This document shows, piece after piece, positions 43,456 through 52,079 of a DNA stretch of 64,000 nt. The DNA lies in NCBI GenBank assembly GCA_020073395.1, contig JAIQFF010000003.1:29172-93171 (forward strand). The letters run 5' to 3'. Numbering within the stretch: position 1 is the first letter of the stretch; each line of letters starts with the position of its first letter. Under the pieces are notes generated by a model. It saw only the letters and a list, made by a program, of their open reading frames with translations. It searched no databases and was not told the DNA's origin. The position numbers were made by a program, and so were the translations under genes. The DNA is from Terriglobia bacterium. Lineage in GTDB: Bacteria; Acidobacteriota; Terriglobia; Terriglobales; Acidobacteriaceae.

Positions 43456-43656
43456 ATGGCGCAAAAAGTTATTGACGTAGTCGGAACATCCAAAGAGAGT
43501 TTTGCCAAGGCTGCGAAAAACGCGGTGGCAGAAGTTGCAAAAACGGTTCGAGGCCTGAAGTGGGCGCGAGTGGCGCAATTAGAAATGGAACTCGACGGTC
43601 AGAAGGTAGCCCAGTACCGCACCACAACCAAAATTTACTTCGACATTGAACACTAG
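43456..43656 (+). CDS. Dodecin family flavin-binding protein
   Basis: A 66-residue protein matching dodecin in length and sequence: VIDVVGTSKESF, AVAEVAKTVRGLKWARV and the closing KVAQYRTTTKIYFDIE strand. Dodecins form hollow dodecamers that store or buffer flavins; the Trp in GLKWARV is the aromatic that stacks on flavin. AAAGGAGAA lies before the ATG at 43456. A monocistronic unit. Confidence 0.9.
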   Translation: MAQKVIDVVGTSKESFAKAAKNAVAEVAKTVRGLKWARVAQLEMELDGQKVAQYRTTTKIYFDIEH

Positions 43657-44293
43657 ATCAATCAGTTCAACTCCCAATTTCTGCCAATTCGCACGTGTGC
43701 TGAGGACGTGATGCTTACAGACGCTCCGCCGCGCAAGGTGAACCGGGCTGGTTTTCTTGAGAGTGACCAGACTAGGACACTCGACCTGTCGCAGGACGGG
43801 AGTCTGCTCACGATCACAAAATCCATCGAGTCAGCGATGAAGAGACATAAACCAAGAGAAAACTTAAAACCAAGAAGGAAAGGATTAAAACCCAGATACT
43901 TTAAATGCCCTTCTTGTATTCTTTACGTTTTGCTACTTGAAATCGTGCAAGTTTCATTTCCCCTGCGGGGACGGCGGGTGTTCCGTGGTGCCGGAATCCT
44001 GCTTTCCGTATTTCTGCACAACCGTAGGCTCTGTACGGACACCCGATTTGCTGTCCCGAACAAGAATTGTGCCGGTTTCCGCACAGGCCGATTTGCCGGG
44101 TAACTGGTGTAATCGCGATATTACGACAGCTAGGCATTCACTTGCCTTCGGGTGATTCGCATGAGGCTTCCCTCCAGCTTCTTCTTGCGGGGGAAGGGCC
44201 TGCCATCACAGTGTCCAGTGACCTCGGTCACTGCGCAGCCCGAGTGTCAGGAGTAATAAGAACTATCCGACTGGTCGCGGGACTGGAGGGGGA
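43657..44293. other. Gene-poor stretch with possible remnants
   Basis: About 640 bases with no gene I trust. An open frame from 43708 begins like a known secreted-protein tail (LESDQTRTLDLSQDGSLLTITKS) but then runs into unrelated sequence, suggesting a remnant. An unusual A-rich patch lies at 43850-43900. Base composition differs from neighbours. Confidence 0.4.
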
Positions 44294-45253
44294 ATGAGAA
44301 GTGGGAACAGCCACTTTGATAGCGTCTGCATCAAATCCACGGGTTCTTACGTTCCGTCCAAGATTCTGACCAACGAAGAAGTAATGGCAAACTTGCCAAC
44401 CTCTCCGCAGTGGGTCGTCGAAACGTTGGGGATTCGCGAGCGGCACATCGCTGAACCAGACGAATACACGTCGGATCTTGCTGCCCGTGCCGGGCTGGAC
44501 GCAATCGCTTCAGCGGGGCTTGAACCAAACGACATCGACTTGATCATCGTTTCCACGGCGACACCCGACCGCAAGATGCCCTCCTCGGCATGCATTGCGC
44601 AGACCAAGATGGGTATTCGCAACCGCTGCGCTGCGTTCGATGTGGCGGCGGTGTGTGCCGGGTTTGTTTACGGCATCACGATCGCCGGCCAATTCATCCA
44701 GAATGGTATGTACGAGCGTGTGCTGGTGATCGGCGCCGATACCTTCTCCAAGGTCACGGACTGGAACCACCGCGACTGCGTCGTTTTTGGAGACGGTGCC
44801 GGTGCTGTGGTACTCGAGAGGAAGGATCGGAAGAATGGGCTCTTTTCAAGCATTCTCATCGCCGAGGGCGAAGGAATGGATCAGTTCACTGTCTACCCCG
44901 GGGACGCCTACTTCACAATGAACGGAAAAGCGGTTTACCAGAAGGCTACAACCGCGGTGCCCGAGTGTATTCAGGAGATTCTCAGCATAAACGGGCTGGG
45001 ACTCGAAGACGTCTCGATGATCGTTCCGCACCAGGCCACAGCTGGCGTCCTCAAGCGCATCGCCGAGGTACTCAACGTTCCTTTTTCCCGATTTCAGACG
45101 AACCTGGAGTCGTACGCGAACACCGCTGGAGCCACAGTTCCGCTGCTCCTAGACCAGGTAAACCGACGCGGTCTCCTCCACGAAGGCGATCTTCTCTTGC
45201 TCGTGGCCATCGGCGCAGGCTGGACTTGGGGCGCAAGCTTATATCGATGGTAG
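44294..45253 (+). CDS. fabH: Beta-ketoacyl-ACP synthase III family protein
   Basis: A 319-residue thiolase-fold enzyme. The catalytic triad is visible: Cys in DVAAVCAGFVYG (near residue 120), His in VPHQATAGVL (near 248) and Asn in SYANTAGATVP (near 277). FabH starts fatty-acid synthesis by condensing acyl-CoA with malonyl-ACP. It stands alone, with no acpP, fabD or fabG nearby, in an accessory region, so it may be a second copy with a different acyl substrate. GGAGG lies 5 bases before the ATG. Confidence 0.88.
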   Translation: MRSGNSHFDSVCIKSTGSYVPSKILTNEEVMANLPTSPQWVVETLGIRERHIAEPDEYTSDLAARAGLDAIASAGLEPNDIDLIIVSTATPDRKMPSSACIAQTKMGIRNRCAAFDVAAVCAGFVYGITIAGQFIQNGMYERVLVIGADTFSKVTDWNHRDCVVFGDGAGAVVLERKDRKNGLFSSILIAEGEGMDQFTVYPGDAYFTMNGKAVYQKATTAVPECIQEILSINGLGLEDVSMIVPHQATAGVLKRIAEVLNVPFSRFQTNLESYANTAGATVPLLLDQVNRRGLLHEGDLLLLVAIGAGWTWGASLYRW

Positions 45254-45339
45254 GTCCGATCTATAGGAACTGACGTAACTTGGACGCTGCGTTGAGGAGC
45301 AGCTAGCGCGGCGCGAGCCTCGCACTACGCCTCTGCCTG

Positions 45340-45400
45340 CCTGTTTTACGCGTTCCCGATGAAAGCTACAGACGACCCTAAATGCGCTGTCCAGCCCGCG
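45340..45400. repeat. Accessory-region tail repeat, copy C
   Basis: On the minus strand GCGCATTTAGGGTCGTCTGTAGCTTTCATCGGGAACGCGTAA encodes AHLGSSVAFIGNA then stop, the same C-terminal peptide as the DUF2934 gene at 46338 (AHLGSSAVFIGNA). No full gene is attached to it here, so it is a leftover tail or a mobile repeat. Confidence 0.65.
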
Positions 45401-45452
45401 CGGTCACTCGCTGGGGAAGGTTGCGAGAGACGCTGGCCCGATGGACCTGGCT

Positions 45453-45668
45453 TCATTCAGATGGGTTGAGCGGGAAGACGAACCGGTCGTCCGATGGTTC
45501 GGGGACGACGAAGTCCGATGGCTCGTAATCGAATCCGGGCGGCCCTGCCTGTTCAGCAAGCAGCTGCAGGGTTGACTCCAAACCTGCGATTTGACTATCG
45601 GACAGAGGCCGACCATTGCACTCACGAGATTTCACCATCCACTCTAAATTGCTTTTTGTAGCGTCCAT
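45453..45668 (-). CDS. Small hypothetical protein
   Basis: A 71-residue protein (MDATKSNLEWMVKSREC start) with GGAAGGAG 7 bases before its ATG. The N-terminal half looks helical; the C-terminal half is Pro/Asp-rich (FVVPEPSDDRFVFPLNPSE). No family recognised. The tail repeat copy C lies directly downstream. Confidence 0.65.
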   Translation of the reverse strand: MDATKSNLEWMVKSRECNGRPLSDSQIAGLESTLQLLAEQAGPPGFDYEPSDFVVPEPSDDRFVFPLNPSE

Positions 45669-45742
45669 GGGTGTCTCCTTCCGGATTCGTGGGCTCTGCC
45701 AGAAAAGCTCTAGCCTGGTTCTAACCGATAGCGGCTTGACGA

Positions 45743-46174
45743 TTAGCTCGGCACCATTGTGTCGGTGACAAACCGATATGTGAGAAACGCCTGACCTTCG
45801 GGCGTAAGTTTCGCCTTGTCACCACTCCACACGATCAACCCAGTCTCTTCCAGAAACTCAAGCCACTGCGAAAATGTGTAACCGTCATAAATCTCCGGAA
45901 AGCAGTCCGCGGCCTGGTTGAAGATCGGCTGCACCCGCGCACCTCGAATGCCTGACGGCCCGGAAGATTCGATAAGCCGCAACGCAGCCAGTGGCGCTTC
46001 CCAGAGAACCGCGTAAATCGGGTTGAATGCCTGGCCGATCGAAAGCGGAGCCGGCGATGCCTCCAGCGTTTGGATTCTCGTTCGGCTACTGTGGATCGAT
46101 GCATGCAACCCGGCAAGCCACGGCAAGACCAGACCAACGAGAAAGGTCTGAAGTAGGATGATGAGGAAAAACAT
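45743..46174 (-). CDS. Membrane-anchored protein with winged-helix-like tail
   Basis: A 143-residue protein with one N-terminal hydrophobic segment (MFFLIILLQTFLVGLVLPWLAGL) and a soluble remainder. The last 50 residues (TFSQWLEFLEETGLIVWSGDKAKLTPEGQAFLTYR) resemble a small winged helix seen in transcription factors. The ATG at 46174 is preferred over a TTG at 46189. Function unknown; it might be a membrane-tethered regulator. Confidence 0.65.
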   Translation of the reverse strand: MFFLIILLQTFLVGLVLPWLAGLHASIHSSRTRIQTLEASPAPLSIGQAFNPIYAVLWEAPLAALRLIESSGPSGIRGARVQPIFNQAADCFPEIYDGYTFSQWLEFLEETGLIVWSGDKAKLTPEGQAFLTYRFVTDTMVPS

Positions 46175-46255
46175 GGTTTCGCCTCGCAAGAAACACTAAC
46201 GCGAGACCCTGCCGCGATCTGTGATGCTGGTCACGCTCGAGTGTGACAACAATCC

Positions 46256-46385
46256 ATTGCCGACGCAGCCTAGTGACTAAGGCGAACAGGGAATTTCAGC
46301 AGCGAATACCACGCTCTGTGTTCCTGGCATCGCCTTATTACGCGTTCCCGATAAAAACTGCAGACGAGCCTAAATGGGCGGTTGC
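46256..46385. repeat. Accessory-region tail repeat, copy A
   Basis: Shares GCAGCCTAGTGACT, CCACGCTCTGT and TTACGCGTTCC with copy B and the CGCGTTCCCGAT..GACGA segment with copy C. Here it covers the last 15 codons and the 3' flank of the DUF2934 gene. Confidence 0.65.
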
Positions 46386-46580
46386 CCTGACAGCGGTCTT
46401 TGGGGCAGTGCCGGTGATCGCAGCTTCGGCGCGGAACCAGTCATCGAGGTCGTGCCCGGCCTCGAGGCCGCGGGCCTCATACAGTTCATACGCACGGTGG
46501 CGGAACTCTTCTTCAAGATTCGGGTGCCGGTCGGTTGTGAGTGTTCTCGCCGTCACCGAGGGCGAATGCTTGTGCTGCAT
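46338..46580 (-). CDS. DUF2934 family protein
   Basis: An 80-residue protein with the DUF2934 core FRHRAYELYEARGLEAGHDLDDWFRAEAAI (residues about 26-55). The family is abundant in Acidobacteriota and often near stress genes, but has no known activity. Its last residues are shared with the orphan tail at 45340-45400. Its start lies inside another minus-strand frame (46513-46746). Confidence 0.8.
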   Translation of the reverse strand: MQHKHSPSVTARTLTTDRHPNLEEEFRHRAYELYEARGLEAGHDLDDWFRAEAAITGTAPKTAVRATAHLGSSAVFIGNA

Positions 46581-46746
46581 TGCCTGATGCTCTCTCAGTT
46601 CTTCGGCAAATCCGTTGCTCCTCGGAAGTCAGTTTCTCTGCGGCGGCGTCCGTAAGCTCGCCTCGTCTCCACAGATGTACACGACGCTCGCGCACATCTC
46701 TCTGACGCTTTTCGTAGTGCTCGCAGTGTTTGCATCGCTCGGGCAT
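46513..46746 (-). CDS. Small Arg/Glu-rich hypothetical protein
   Basis: A 77-residue frame (MPERCKHCEHYEKRQRDVR start, a CxxC pair) with GGAG 6 bases before its ATG. It overlaps the DUF2934 gene by 68 bases in another frame, which is a lot for two real genes. Either both are translated or a frameshift separates parts of one gene. Confidence 0.4.
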   Translation of the reverse strand: MPERCKHCEHYEKRQRDVRERRVHLWRRGELTDAAAEKLTSEEQRICRRTERASGNAAQAFALGDGENTHNRPAPES

Positions 46747-47051
46747 AAGATTCTCCGTCTGCTCCCCTTAGAGAACCCCGGCGAGATGGTTACTGGCGAA
46801 GTCTGCCTCCGTTCCTTCGCCACGTCAATGCAAAAATAGCCCCAGGGGTCTTTGGGGTGACTTTCAGCCGTGGGGGGATTTTGCGTGCGGGGAAAAACGT
46901 GGAGATGCAGAAGCCCCTACCCCGAAGCGTGAATCCTCATACAAGGCAAGAGTCACTTCAAAGGTAAGCGTCAGAGGAAGCACACGGTTGACGGGTGAGT
47001 CCGCTGCCCTTGCAACCGGAGGGATTCAGCCCCGCGCACAGGGAAAGGAGT
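46747..47051. other. Spacer, no gene supported
   Basis: About 300 bases. It contains a short plus-strand open stretch and CCCCTACCCCGAAGCGTGAATCC, but no structure or motif I can assign. Confidence 0.35.
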
Positions 47052-47876
47052 CTAGTGCTTCGCGTAGACCGGCCCAGCACTGCGAGATGGCGGATCGGAC
47101 ACCGCGCGAATGTAGGATATTAGTGCTTGGACGTCCGACTTGCTGAGTGTGTTTCCCCAGGCCGGCATGAGTGCCGATTTGTTGAGCGCCGAACCGCCAT
47201 GGCTGATGATGGCCGCCAGATCGGCGTCGCTGAGCTTATTCAGAGTGTCCCCTTCGGTAAACGGATGCGGCTTGACCTCGAGGTTGTCGTAATTCGAGAC
47301 GCGCTCGACGGTGGACTCGGGATTGTGGCAGCGCTCGCAGTATTGATCGTTGAGATGGCGTCCGAGAGTCTGCTGGTAGCCGAGCGCGATCGCTTCGATC
47401 TTGAGTTCCACCTTTTTATGCGACTTATCGAACGTGGAAGCCGAGAGCTGGTAGCGTCCGGCCATGCCGCCGAGAGAAACGTTGCTGGTCACCTGGCCGC
47501 TGGAATCGGTAAGGGCGTTCGGAGAATCGAAAGTGACGCTCGGGGCGGCTGCGAATTCGACGAGCGCACCGGCGACGGCAGCTCCCTGCTTGTCGTTGAC
47601 CTGCACTACCACTGGTTGAGGCAACAGGCTGCCGGTTTGGGCAATCTGCTTTCCGCCGCTGGATTCGACGATGGCCGCACCGAAAGCGGTGGGCTTGGGG
47701 ACTGGCGCGCTCGCGGACTGCTGCGAACAAGAAGTGGCGAGTATGGTCGCAAGCACTGCGACAGCCGGGAGAAATACAGAGCGGGCGCGTCTGGAGGCGA
47801 TTGCCGAGCTTCGCTCGGCAGGACAGCCGTGGGCGGCTGTCCCCACATGAGTCGGCATGTAACGATAGCGGGTCAT
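47052..47876 (-). CDS. Monohaem cytochrome c lipoprotein with Ig-like domain
   Basis: A 274-residue protein: N-terminal leader, lipobox-like ILATSC near residue 45-50, a beta-sandwich domain (about 65-160, invasin/Ig-like: GALVEFAAAPSVTFDSPNALTDSSGQV), and a c-type haem domain with CERCH near 183 and a distal Met in ALMPAWG. The ATG overlaps the stop of the octahaem gene (ATGA), so they are translationally coupled. Codons 9-29 translate a dispersed palindromic repeat (see 47798). It probably takes electrons from the octahaem protein. Confidence 0.85.
   Translation of the reverse strand: MTRYRYMPTHVGTAAHGCPAERSSAIASRRARSVFLPAVAVLATILATSCSQQSASAPVPKPTAFGAAIVESSGGKQIAQTGSLLPQPVVVQVNDKQGAAVAGALVEFAAAPSVTFDSPNALTDSSGQVTSNVSLGGMAGRYQLSASTFDKSHKKVELKIEAIALGYQQTLGRHLNDQYCERCHNPESTVERVSNYDNLEVKPHPFTEGDTLNKLSDADLAAIISHGGSALNKSALMPAWGNTLSKSDVQALISYIRAVSDPPSRSAGPVYAKH
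47798..47850. repeat. Dispersed GGGGACAGCCGCCC repeat inside a coding frame
   Basis: Reverse complement of the repeat at 19323-19372: CATGTGGGGACAGCCGCCCACGGCTGTCCTGCCGAGCGAAGCTCGGC. It forms the peptide VGTAAHGCPAERSSAIA near the N-terminus of the monohaem cytochrome, before the lipobox. Confidence 0.75.
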
Positions 47877-49918
47877 TTCTTAGCGGCCTCCTGTCTGGCT
47901 CCGCCTTTTTGCGAAATCAGGAACGCGGTAAGGGCACGAGCCTCGTCGTCACTCATGCCGCGATTCGGTTCGGCCGTGCCGGGCCGGAGACTCTGCGGAT
48001 TCTTCATCCATTGATAGATCCACGCCGCAGTGAGGCGCGAGCCAACGTGCGTCAGAGTTGGGCCGATGTAGCCTTTGTCGGTCTTGGTGTCGACGATGTG
48101 ACAACCCTGGCACGAATACTTGCCATAGAAAAGCTGTTTGCCGAGTTCGACCTGGCCCTGCGAATAGCCGCTAAGCGGCATGGAGTCACGGTCGATCGCA
48201 GGAGTCTGGTAGACGGTCATGATGTAGTCGGTGAGTTCGTTGACTTCCGCGTCATTGAGATTGAAGCGAGGCATGCGGCGAATCAGCGAAGGCCGGAGCG
48301 TTCCCGGGTTCTTGAAGAACTGGACCAGCCACTCCCGTTGTACGGAACTGCCTTCCCAGGTGAGATCGGGCGCCATATCTCCGCCGTGTCCGTTGATGCG
48401 GTGGCAACTAAAACAGGCCAGGTCGGTCATCAGCTTTCCGGCTTTGCCGGCAGGCTGGTAGTCCGATTCGGGCGTGGTGGCCACTGCAAGTGACGGCGGC
48501 AGCGTGTTCGAACGGTCATTCAAAGCGAGAAGTGCCGTCGTGAGCGAATCGATCTGCGCCGGCGTGAAGGCGTACTGCGGCATCTTCAGGCCCGGAGAAA
48601 ATGTACGCGGCTGCTTGATTTTGCCTGCGATGTAGTCCGGCAAAGTATGCGGCATTCCGGGCAGGAAAATGAGCTGGGTGACCGGCTTGCTGCCGATGTG
48701 ACTGAGTTCAGGCGCAAAATTCTCCGGCTTTTTGATGCCCGCAATTTCGTGACACGAGGCGCATCCATAGTCGGAGACCAGGCGCTTGCCGTGGGCAATC
48801 TGCTCGGGGGTTGCAGCCTCGAGATGAACGTTGGCGAGCAGATCGGAGTCGGTCTTGGCCAGCAGGAATCCGGAGAGCGTCGCGATCTGGGGATCGTTAA
48901 AGCGGTAGTGCGGCATGCCCGTACGCGGGTCGTAATTACGCGGGTTCCGCAGCCAGGCCTGCAACCATTCGGGCTTGACTTTGTTGCCGCCACGAGTGAG
49001 TTCGGGGCCAACGTCACCGCCAACCATATTTCCGGCGGCATTCTGTACGGCGTGACAGGAGGCGCAGAAGGACTCTCCGTAGAGGCTGGCGCCGGCGGCG
49101 GGATCAGAGGATGGCCTCGCCGAGAGTGTCGCCGTATCTCCCGGGAGCGGCGTGCTGTTGGCGATGAGGAATGCCGACATGTCGCGCGCGTCATCGTCGG
49201 TCAGCTTGAAATTCGGCATGGTCGACGTGGAGGCGTAGGCCTGCGGATCCTTCAGCCAGGCATAGATCCACTCACGCGTGGTCTTGTCGGCGACGTGCGA
49301 GAGCGACGGCGGGTCGTCGGTCGCCTTCATCGTGGTACCGTCTGGCAACTTCACCGTGTGGCAGTGGGCGCAGCCTTGGCGGGCAAGCAGATTGCGTCCC
49401 TGATTCAGTTGTGGAGTGCCGGGCAGCGGACCGCGATGGCATTCGCCGCACGACGACTCAATGTACTTGGCCGGCAAAATGGGCTGCTCCCACGCCAGCG
49501 TGCTGTTGTGAGCCTCAGCGACTGTGGTTGCGGCACCCTGTCCGCGATGGCAGACCGTGCACCCGAATTGATCGAGCTTGTGGGGAATCACGGGGTGAGT
49601 GCGGAAAGGCTGCGTGGGCACATCCGTGAGGCTGGCTTCCTTGAGTCCGACGTGGCAACTCGTGCAGCGGTCCACCACGCCGAGTTCGGGCAGCCAAATC
49701 TGCTGGATGCCGCCCTGAAAGTGGCGCTGCAGGGTGTTGGCATCGCTGCGGTTGCGGACCATCCGGAGATAGCCGTGCTGGTAGTGCCGCCACTCGCTGA
49801 AGAAATTTTTCGCGGGAGCGATGGCCAGAGAGGCCAGGAAGATCAGGCTCACGACGCCGAATGCGCGCACGCTGTCCCCGAATAATCTTTGCCAGAGCGA
49901 CGTAAATTTTTCTTTCAT
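47873..49918 (-). CDS. Octahaem cytochrome c, membrane-anchored
   Basis: A 681-residue protein with one N-terminal membrane helix (about residues 20-38) and eight CxxCH sites: CTSCH, CTVCH, CGECH, CAHCH, CASCH, CASCH, CFSCH and CQGCH. The first three are close together; the last five belong to cytochrome c6-like domains with MPxF/Y distal Met segments (MPNFKL, MPHYRF, MPQYAF, MPRFNL). Placed between cytochrome b and a monohaem lipoprotein, it likely replaces cytochrome c1/f as electron exit of a quinol oxidase complex. Confidence 0.9.
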   Translation of the reverse strand: MKEKFTSLWQRLFGDSVRAFGVVSLIFLASLAIAPAKNFFSEWRHYQHGYLRMVRNRSDANTLQRHFQGGIQQIWLPELGVVDRCTSCHVGLKEASLTDVPTQPFRTHPVIPHKLDQFGCTVCHRGQGAATTVAEAHNSTLAWEQPILPAKYIESSCGECHRGPLPGTPQLNQGRNLLARQGCAHCHTVKLPDGTTMKATDDPPSLSHVADKTTREWIYAWLKDPQAYASTSTMPNFKLTDDDARDMSAFLIANSTPLPGDTATLSARPSSDPAAGASLYGESFCASCHAVQNAAGNMVGGDVGPELTRGGNKVKPEWLQAWLRNPRNYDPRTGMPHYRFNDPQIATLSGFLLAKTDSDLLANVHLEAATPEQIAHGKRLVSDYGCASCHEIAGIKKPENFAPELSHIGSKPVTQLIFLPGMPHTLPDYIAGKIKQPRTFSPGLKMPQYAFTPAQIDSLTTALLALNDRSNTLPPSLAVATTPESDYQPAGKAGKLMTDLACFSCHRINGHGGDMAPDLTWEGSSVQREWLVQFFKNPGTLRPSLIRRMPRFNLNDAEVNELTDYIMTVYQTPAIDRDSMPLSGYSQGQVELGKQLFYGKYSCQGCHIVDTKTDKGYIGPTLTHVGSRLTAAWIYQWMKNPQSLRPGTAEPNRGMSDDEARALTAFLISQKGGARQEAAKK

Positions 49919-50076
49919 GATCGCCGCATCCTTCCAGGCCCGGTTTTATGAATAGGTCGTGGGAAGGGCACGGCTTCAGCCGTGCCGCTCGGGACCGTAC
50001 ATGATGTGGCCTTTAGCCCCTGAGGGCGTGCATTCGGCCCAACAAGGCTTACGCAAACGGTTCTAAGCACTCTTCA

Positions 50077-50781
50077 TTAACCCAGCCACGGCCAGACAAA
50101 AGCCCAGCCCGCCCCGCGGAAAAATGTTCCGATGGCGGTGAGCACCACCAGTTCGAACAAGAACCAGGTCATCACCCAGTAAGACAGCGGCCTTGCGGCC
50201 AAGTACCGGCGAAAGGCCGAGGACGACTGCGGCGAGCTCTGTGCCGCCACCAGCATCACTCCGGCCATGATCAGTGTAGGCACCAGCGCCGCATAGATCT
50301 TGAACAGAAGCAGAAATAGAGAAAGAGCGCTCGCGCCCACATAGAAGATGCGTAAGCGCAGCTGGCGGTCTTTCAGAAAGAGCCCGTCGGCCTCGATGTT
50401 GACCTTAAAGTACGGAATGACGATGAGCGCCATCACGACAAGTCCCGGCACGAGCACGCCCGCCACCACCGGGGGGAAGTAGTGCAGCATCTCCTGCAGG
50501 CCGAGGAAGTACCATGGCGCTTTCGCGGGGTTTGGCGTGTGCGACGGATCGGCGAGACCTTCGAGGGGCGCGTTGAACATCAGCGCGATCCACACCAGCA
50601 CGACGGCCAGCGTCATGACTGCGACCGCCGCACGGAACAATACTTCCGGAAACGTCTGGACTTGATCTTCCGTCTCTGCCTTCACTTGCGCCGAAGTGCG
50701 GCGCGTAATGAAGACAATGCGGCGAGGAGATTTCTTCGCGTTGGAGTCGACGCCGGCGGTAAAGTCTTTGGAATCGGACAT
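50077..50781 (-). CDS. Cytochrome b C-terminal (subunit IV-like) protein
   Basis: A 234-residue protein resembling subunit IV of cytochrome b6f: three or four membrane helices and the conserved NPAKAPWYFLGLQEMLHYFPP segment around residue 83, including a PxxxWYF quinone-site block (PEWY in b6f). A 50-residue polar N-terminus precedes the first helix. It starts 3 bases after the b6-like gene stop, so the split cytochrome b is one operon. Confidence 0.9.
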   Translation of the reverse strand: MSDSKDFTAGVDSNAKKSPRRIVFITRRTSAQVKAETEDQVQTFPEVLFRAAVAVMTLAVVLVWIALMFNAPLEGLADPSHTPNPAKAPWYFLGLQEMLHYFPPVVAGVLVPGLVVMALIVIPYFKVNIEADGLFLKDRQLRLRIFYVGASALSLFLLLFKIYAALVPTLIMAGVMLVAAQSSPQSSSAFRRYLAARPLSYWVMTWFLFELVVLTAIGTFFRGAGWAFVWPWLG

Positions 50782-50783
50782 GA

Positions 50784-51578
50784 CTATTGCGCCTCCTTCG
50801 CGGGCGCAGCATCGGTCGCAACATTGGCTCGCAGCGCGGCAGGTTCACTGTCGTGCGAGTAAAGGCCGCCATCCTTGCGGATCCGCCAAAAGTGAATGGC
50901 GACAAAGAACATCGCCGCCAGCGGCAGAATCATGCAGTGCAGAACGTAGAAACGGAGCAGGGCATTGGCGTTGACGGCGTTGCCACCGAGCAGCAGGAAG
51001 TGAATCTTCTCGCCCATGACTGGAACGGCCGATGCGATGTTCGATCCCACCGTGATGGCCCAGTACGCCAGCTGGTCCCAGGGCAGCAGATAGCCGGTAT
51101 AGCTGAGCAGGAGCGTCATCAGAAGAAGGATGACGCCGATCACCCAGTTGAATTCGCGCGGCGTGCGGTAAGCGCCGCGGTAGAACACTTTAAACATGTG
51201 GGCGAAAACCAGAAACACCATGGCGTGGGCAGACCAGCGATGCAGGTTGCGCAGGAATAACCCCGAGGAAACGACAAACTGCAAATCTTTGGTGTCGGCG
51301 TAGGCCTGCGGCACCGACGGGTGGTAGTAGAACATCAAGGGAATGCCGGTCGCGACCAGAATCAGAAATGTGCCCAGCGTCAGAGTGCCCAGGTACCACG
51401 TCGCGCTAAAGCTCAGCATCCGGGTGCGCACCTTGGTCGAGAACAGGTGCAGGAACACGTTCTGCTGGATCGCCAGCGCACGCTTCAGGGTGCTGGACCC
51501 GGTGCCGCTGCGGAAGATTGAGCGCCACACCCGCGTGCCGCGCAAATCGTCGAGATATTGATCTACTGTCTTCGCCAT
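50784..51578 (-). CDS. Cytochrome b6-like subunit
   Basis: A 264-residue protein with four membrane helices. Two pairs of haem-ligating His are visible: [16 protein letters not shown] (14 apart) and [17 protein letters not shown] (15 apart); the 15-residue second spacing is the cytochrome b6 rather than bc1 arrangement. It oxidises menaquinol or another quinol together with the Rieske protein. The ATG at 51578 is used; the frame is open upstream through the Rieske gene but not homologous. Confidence 0.92.
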   Translation of the reverse strand: MAKTVDQYLDDLRGTRVWRSIFRSGTGSSTLKRALAIQQNVFLHLFSTKVRTRMLSFSATWYLGTLTLGTFLILVATGIPLMFYYHPSVPQAYADTKDLQFVVSSGLFLRNLHRWSAHAMVFLVFAHMFKVFYRGAYRTPREFNWVIGVILLLMTLLLSYTGYLLPWDQLAYWAITVGSNIASAVPVMGEKIHFLLLGGNAVNANALLRFYVLHCMILPLAAMFFVAIHFWRIRKDGGLYSHDSEPAALRANVATDAAPAKEAQ

Positions 51579-51580
51579 TC

Positions 51581-52066
51581 TCAGACCCTCACGAATGAAT
51601 CCCGCGCCTGCGCCTGTACGTCGGTGGAGCGATCCACCAGCAGATCGCCGTCGTCGTTGAGCCAGATACGCTTCCACGGCAGAGGCTTGGGCGCGGGACC
51701 CTCGATCTTTTTGCCGCTCTGCTCGAACTTGCTGCCGTGACAGGGACACGCAATCATGTTCAACTCGGGCTTCCACGCGGTCAGGCAGCCGAGATGCGTG
51801 CAAACTGCGCTCAGCGAAAAATATCCCTCTTGCGAATGGACGATGTAGATACCAGAGTTCACATCGAGCGTGACCGAATCGAGTGGGTAGCGGTCGGGCT
51901 TGCCGGCGTTTACGACCGGCGACGGCTCAAACAGAACATTGGGCTCGAGGTATTGATAGGAGAACGCCGCCGTACCTGCTGCTGCGATACTCAGCGACCC
52001 CAGCCCGAGCTTCATGAAAAACTGGCGTCGGTTTACTTCGTCGTTCTTTATGGTTTCGTCTGCCAT
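51581..52066 (-). CDS. Rieske 2Fe-2S protein
   Basis: A 161-residue Rieske protein with an N-terminal Tat-like start ([12 protein letters not shown]), one membrane anchor, and the two cluster motifs CTHLGC and CPCHGS. The soluble domain is short, as in b6f-type Rieske subunits. It lies 3 bases before the b6-like gene on the minus strand and 14 bases after the flavoprotein gene. It moves the first quinol electron to the c-type haems. Confidence 0.94.
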   Translation of the reverse strand: MADETIKNDEVNRRQFFMKLGLGSLSIAAAGTAAFSYQYLEPNVLFEPSPVVNAGKPDRYPLDSVTLDVNSGIYIVHSQEGYFSLSAVCTHLGCLTAWKPELNMIACPCHGSKFEQSGKKIEGPAPKPLPWKRIWLNDDGDLLVDRSTDVQAQARDSFVRV

Positions 52067-52079
52067 TGTTGCCTCGTGC

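Noticed and set aside
43708-44103. A 131-residue gene
   Set aside because: Only the first 50 residues resemble a known tail; the rest changes character, and there is no ribosome site. Treated as a remnant.
46840-47050. A cobalamin or other riboswitch near the cytochrome genes
   Set aside because: No conserved riboswitch core such as a B12 box was found, and it lies 3' of the adjacent gene.
48647-49885. Long open frame opposite the octahaem cytochrome
   Set aside because: Antisense shadow caused by high GC; the minus strand carries eight CxxCH motifs.
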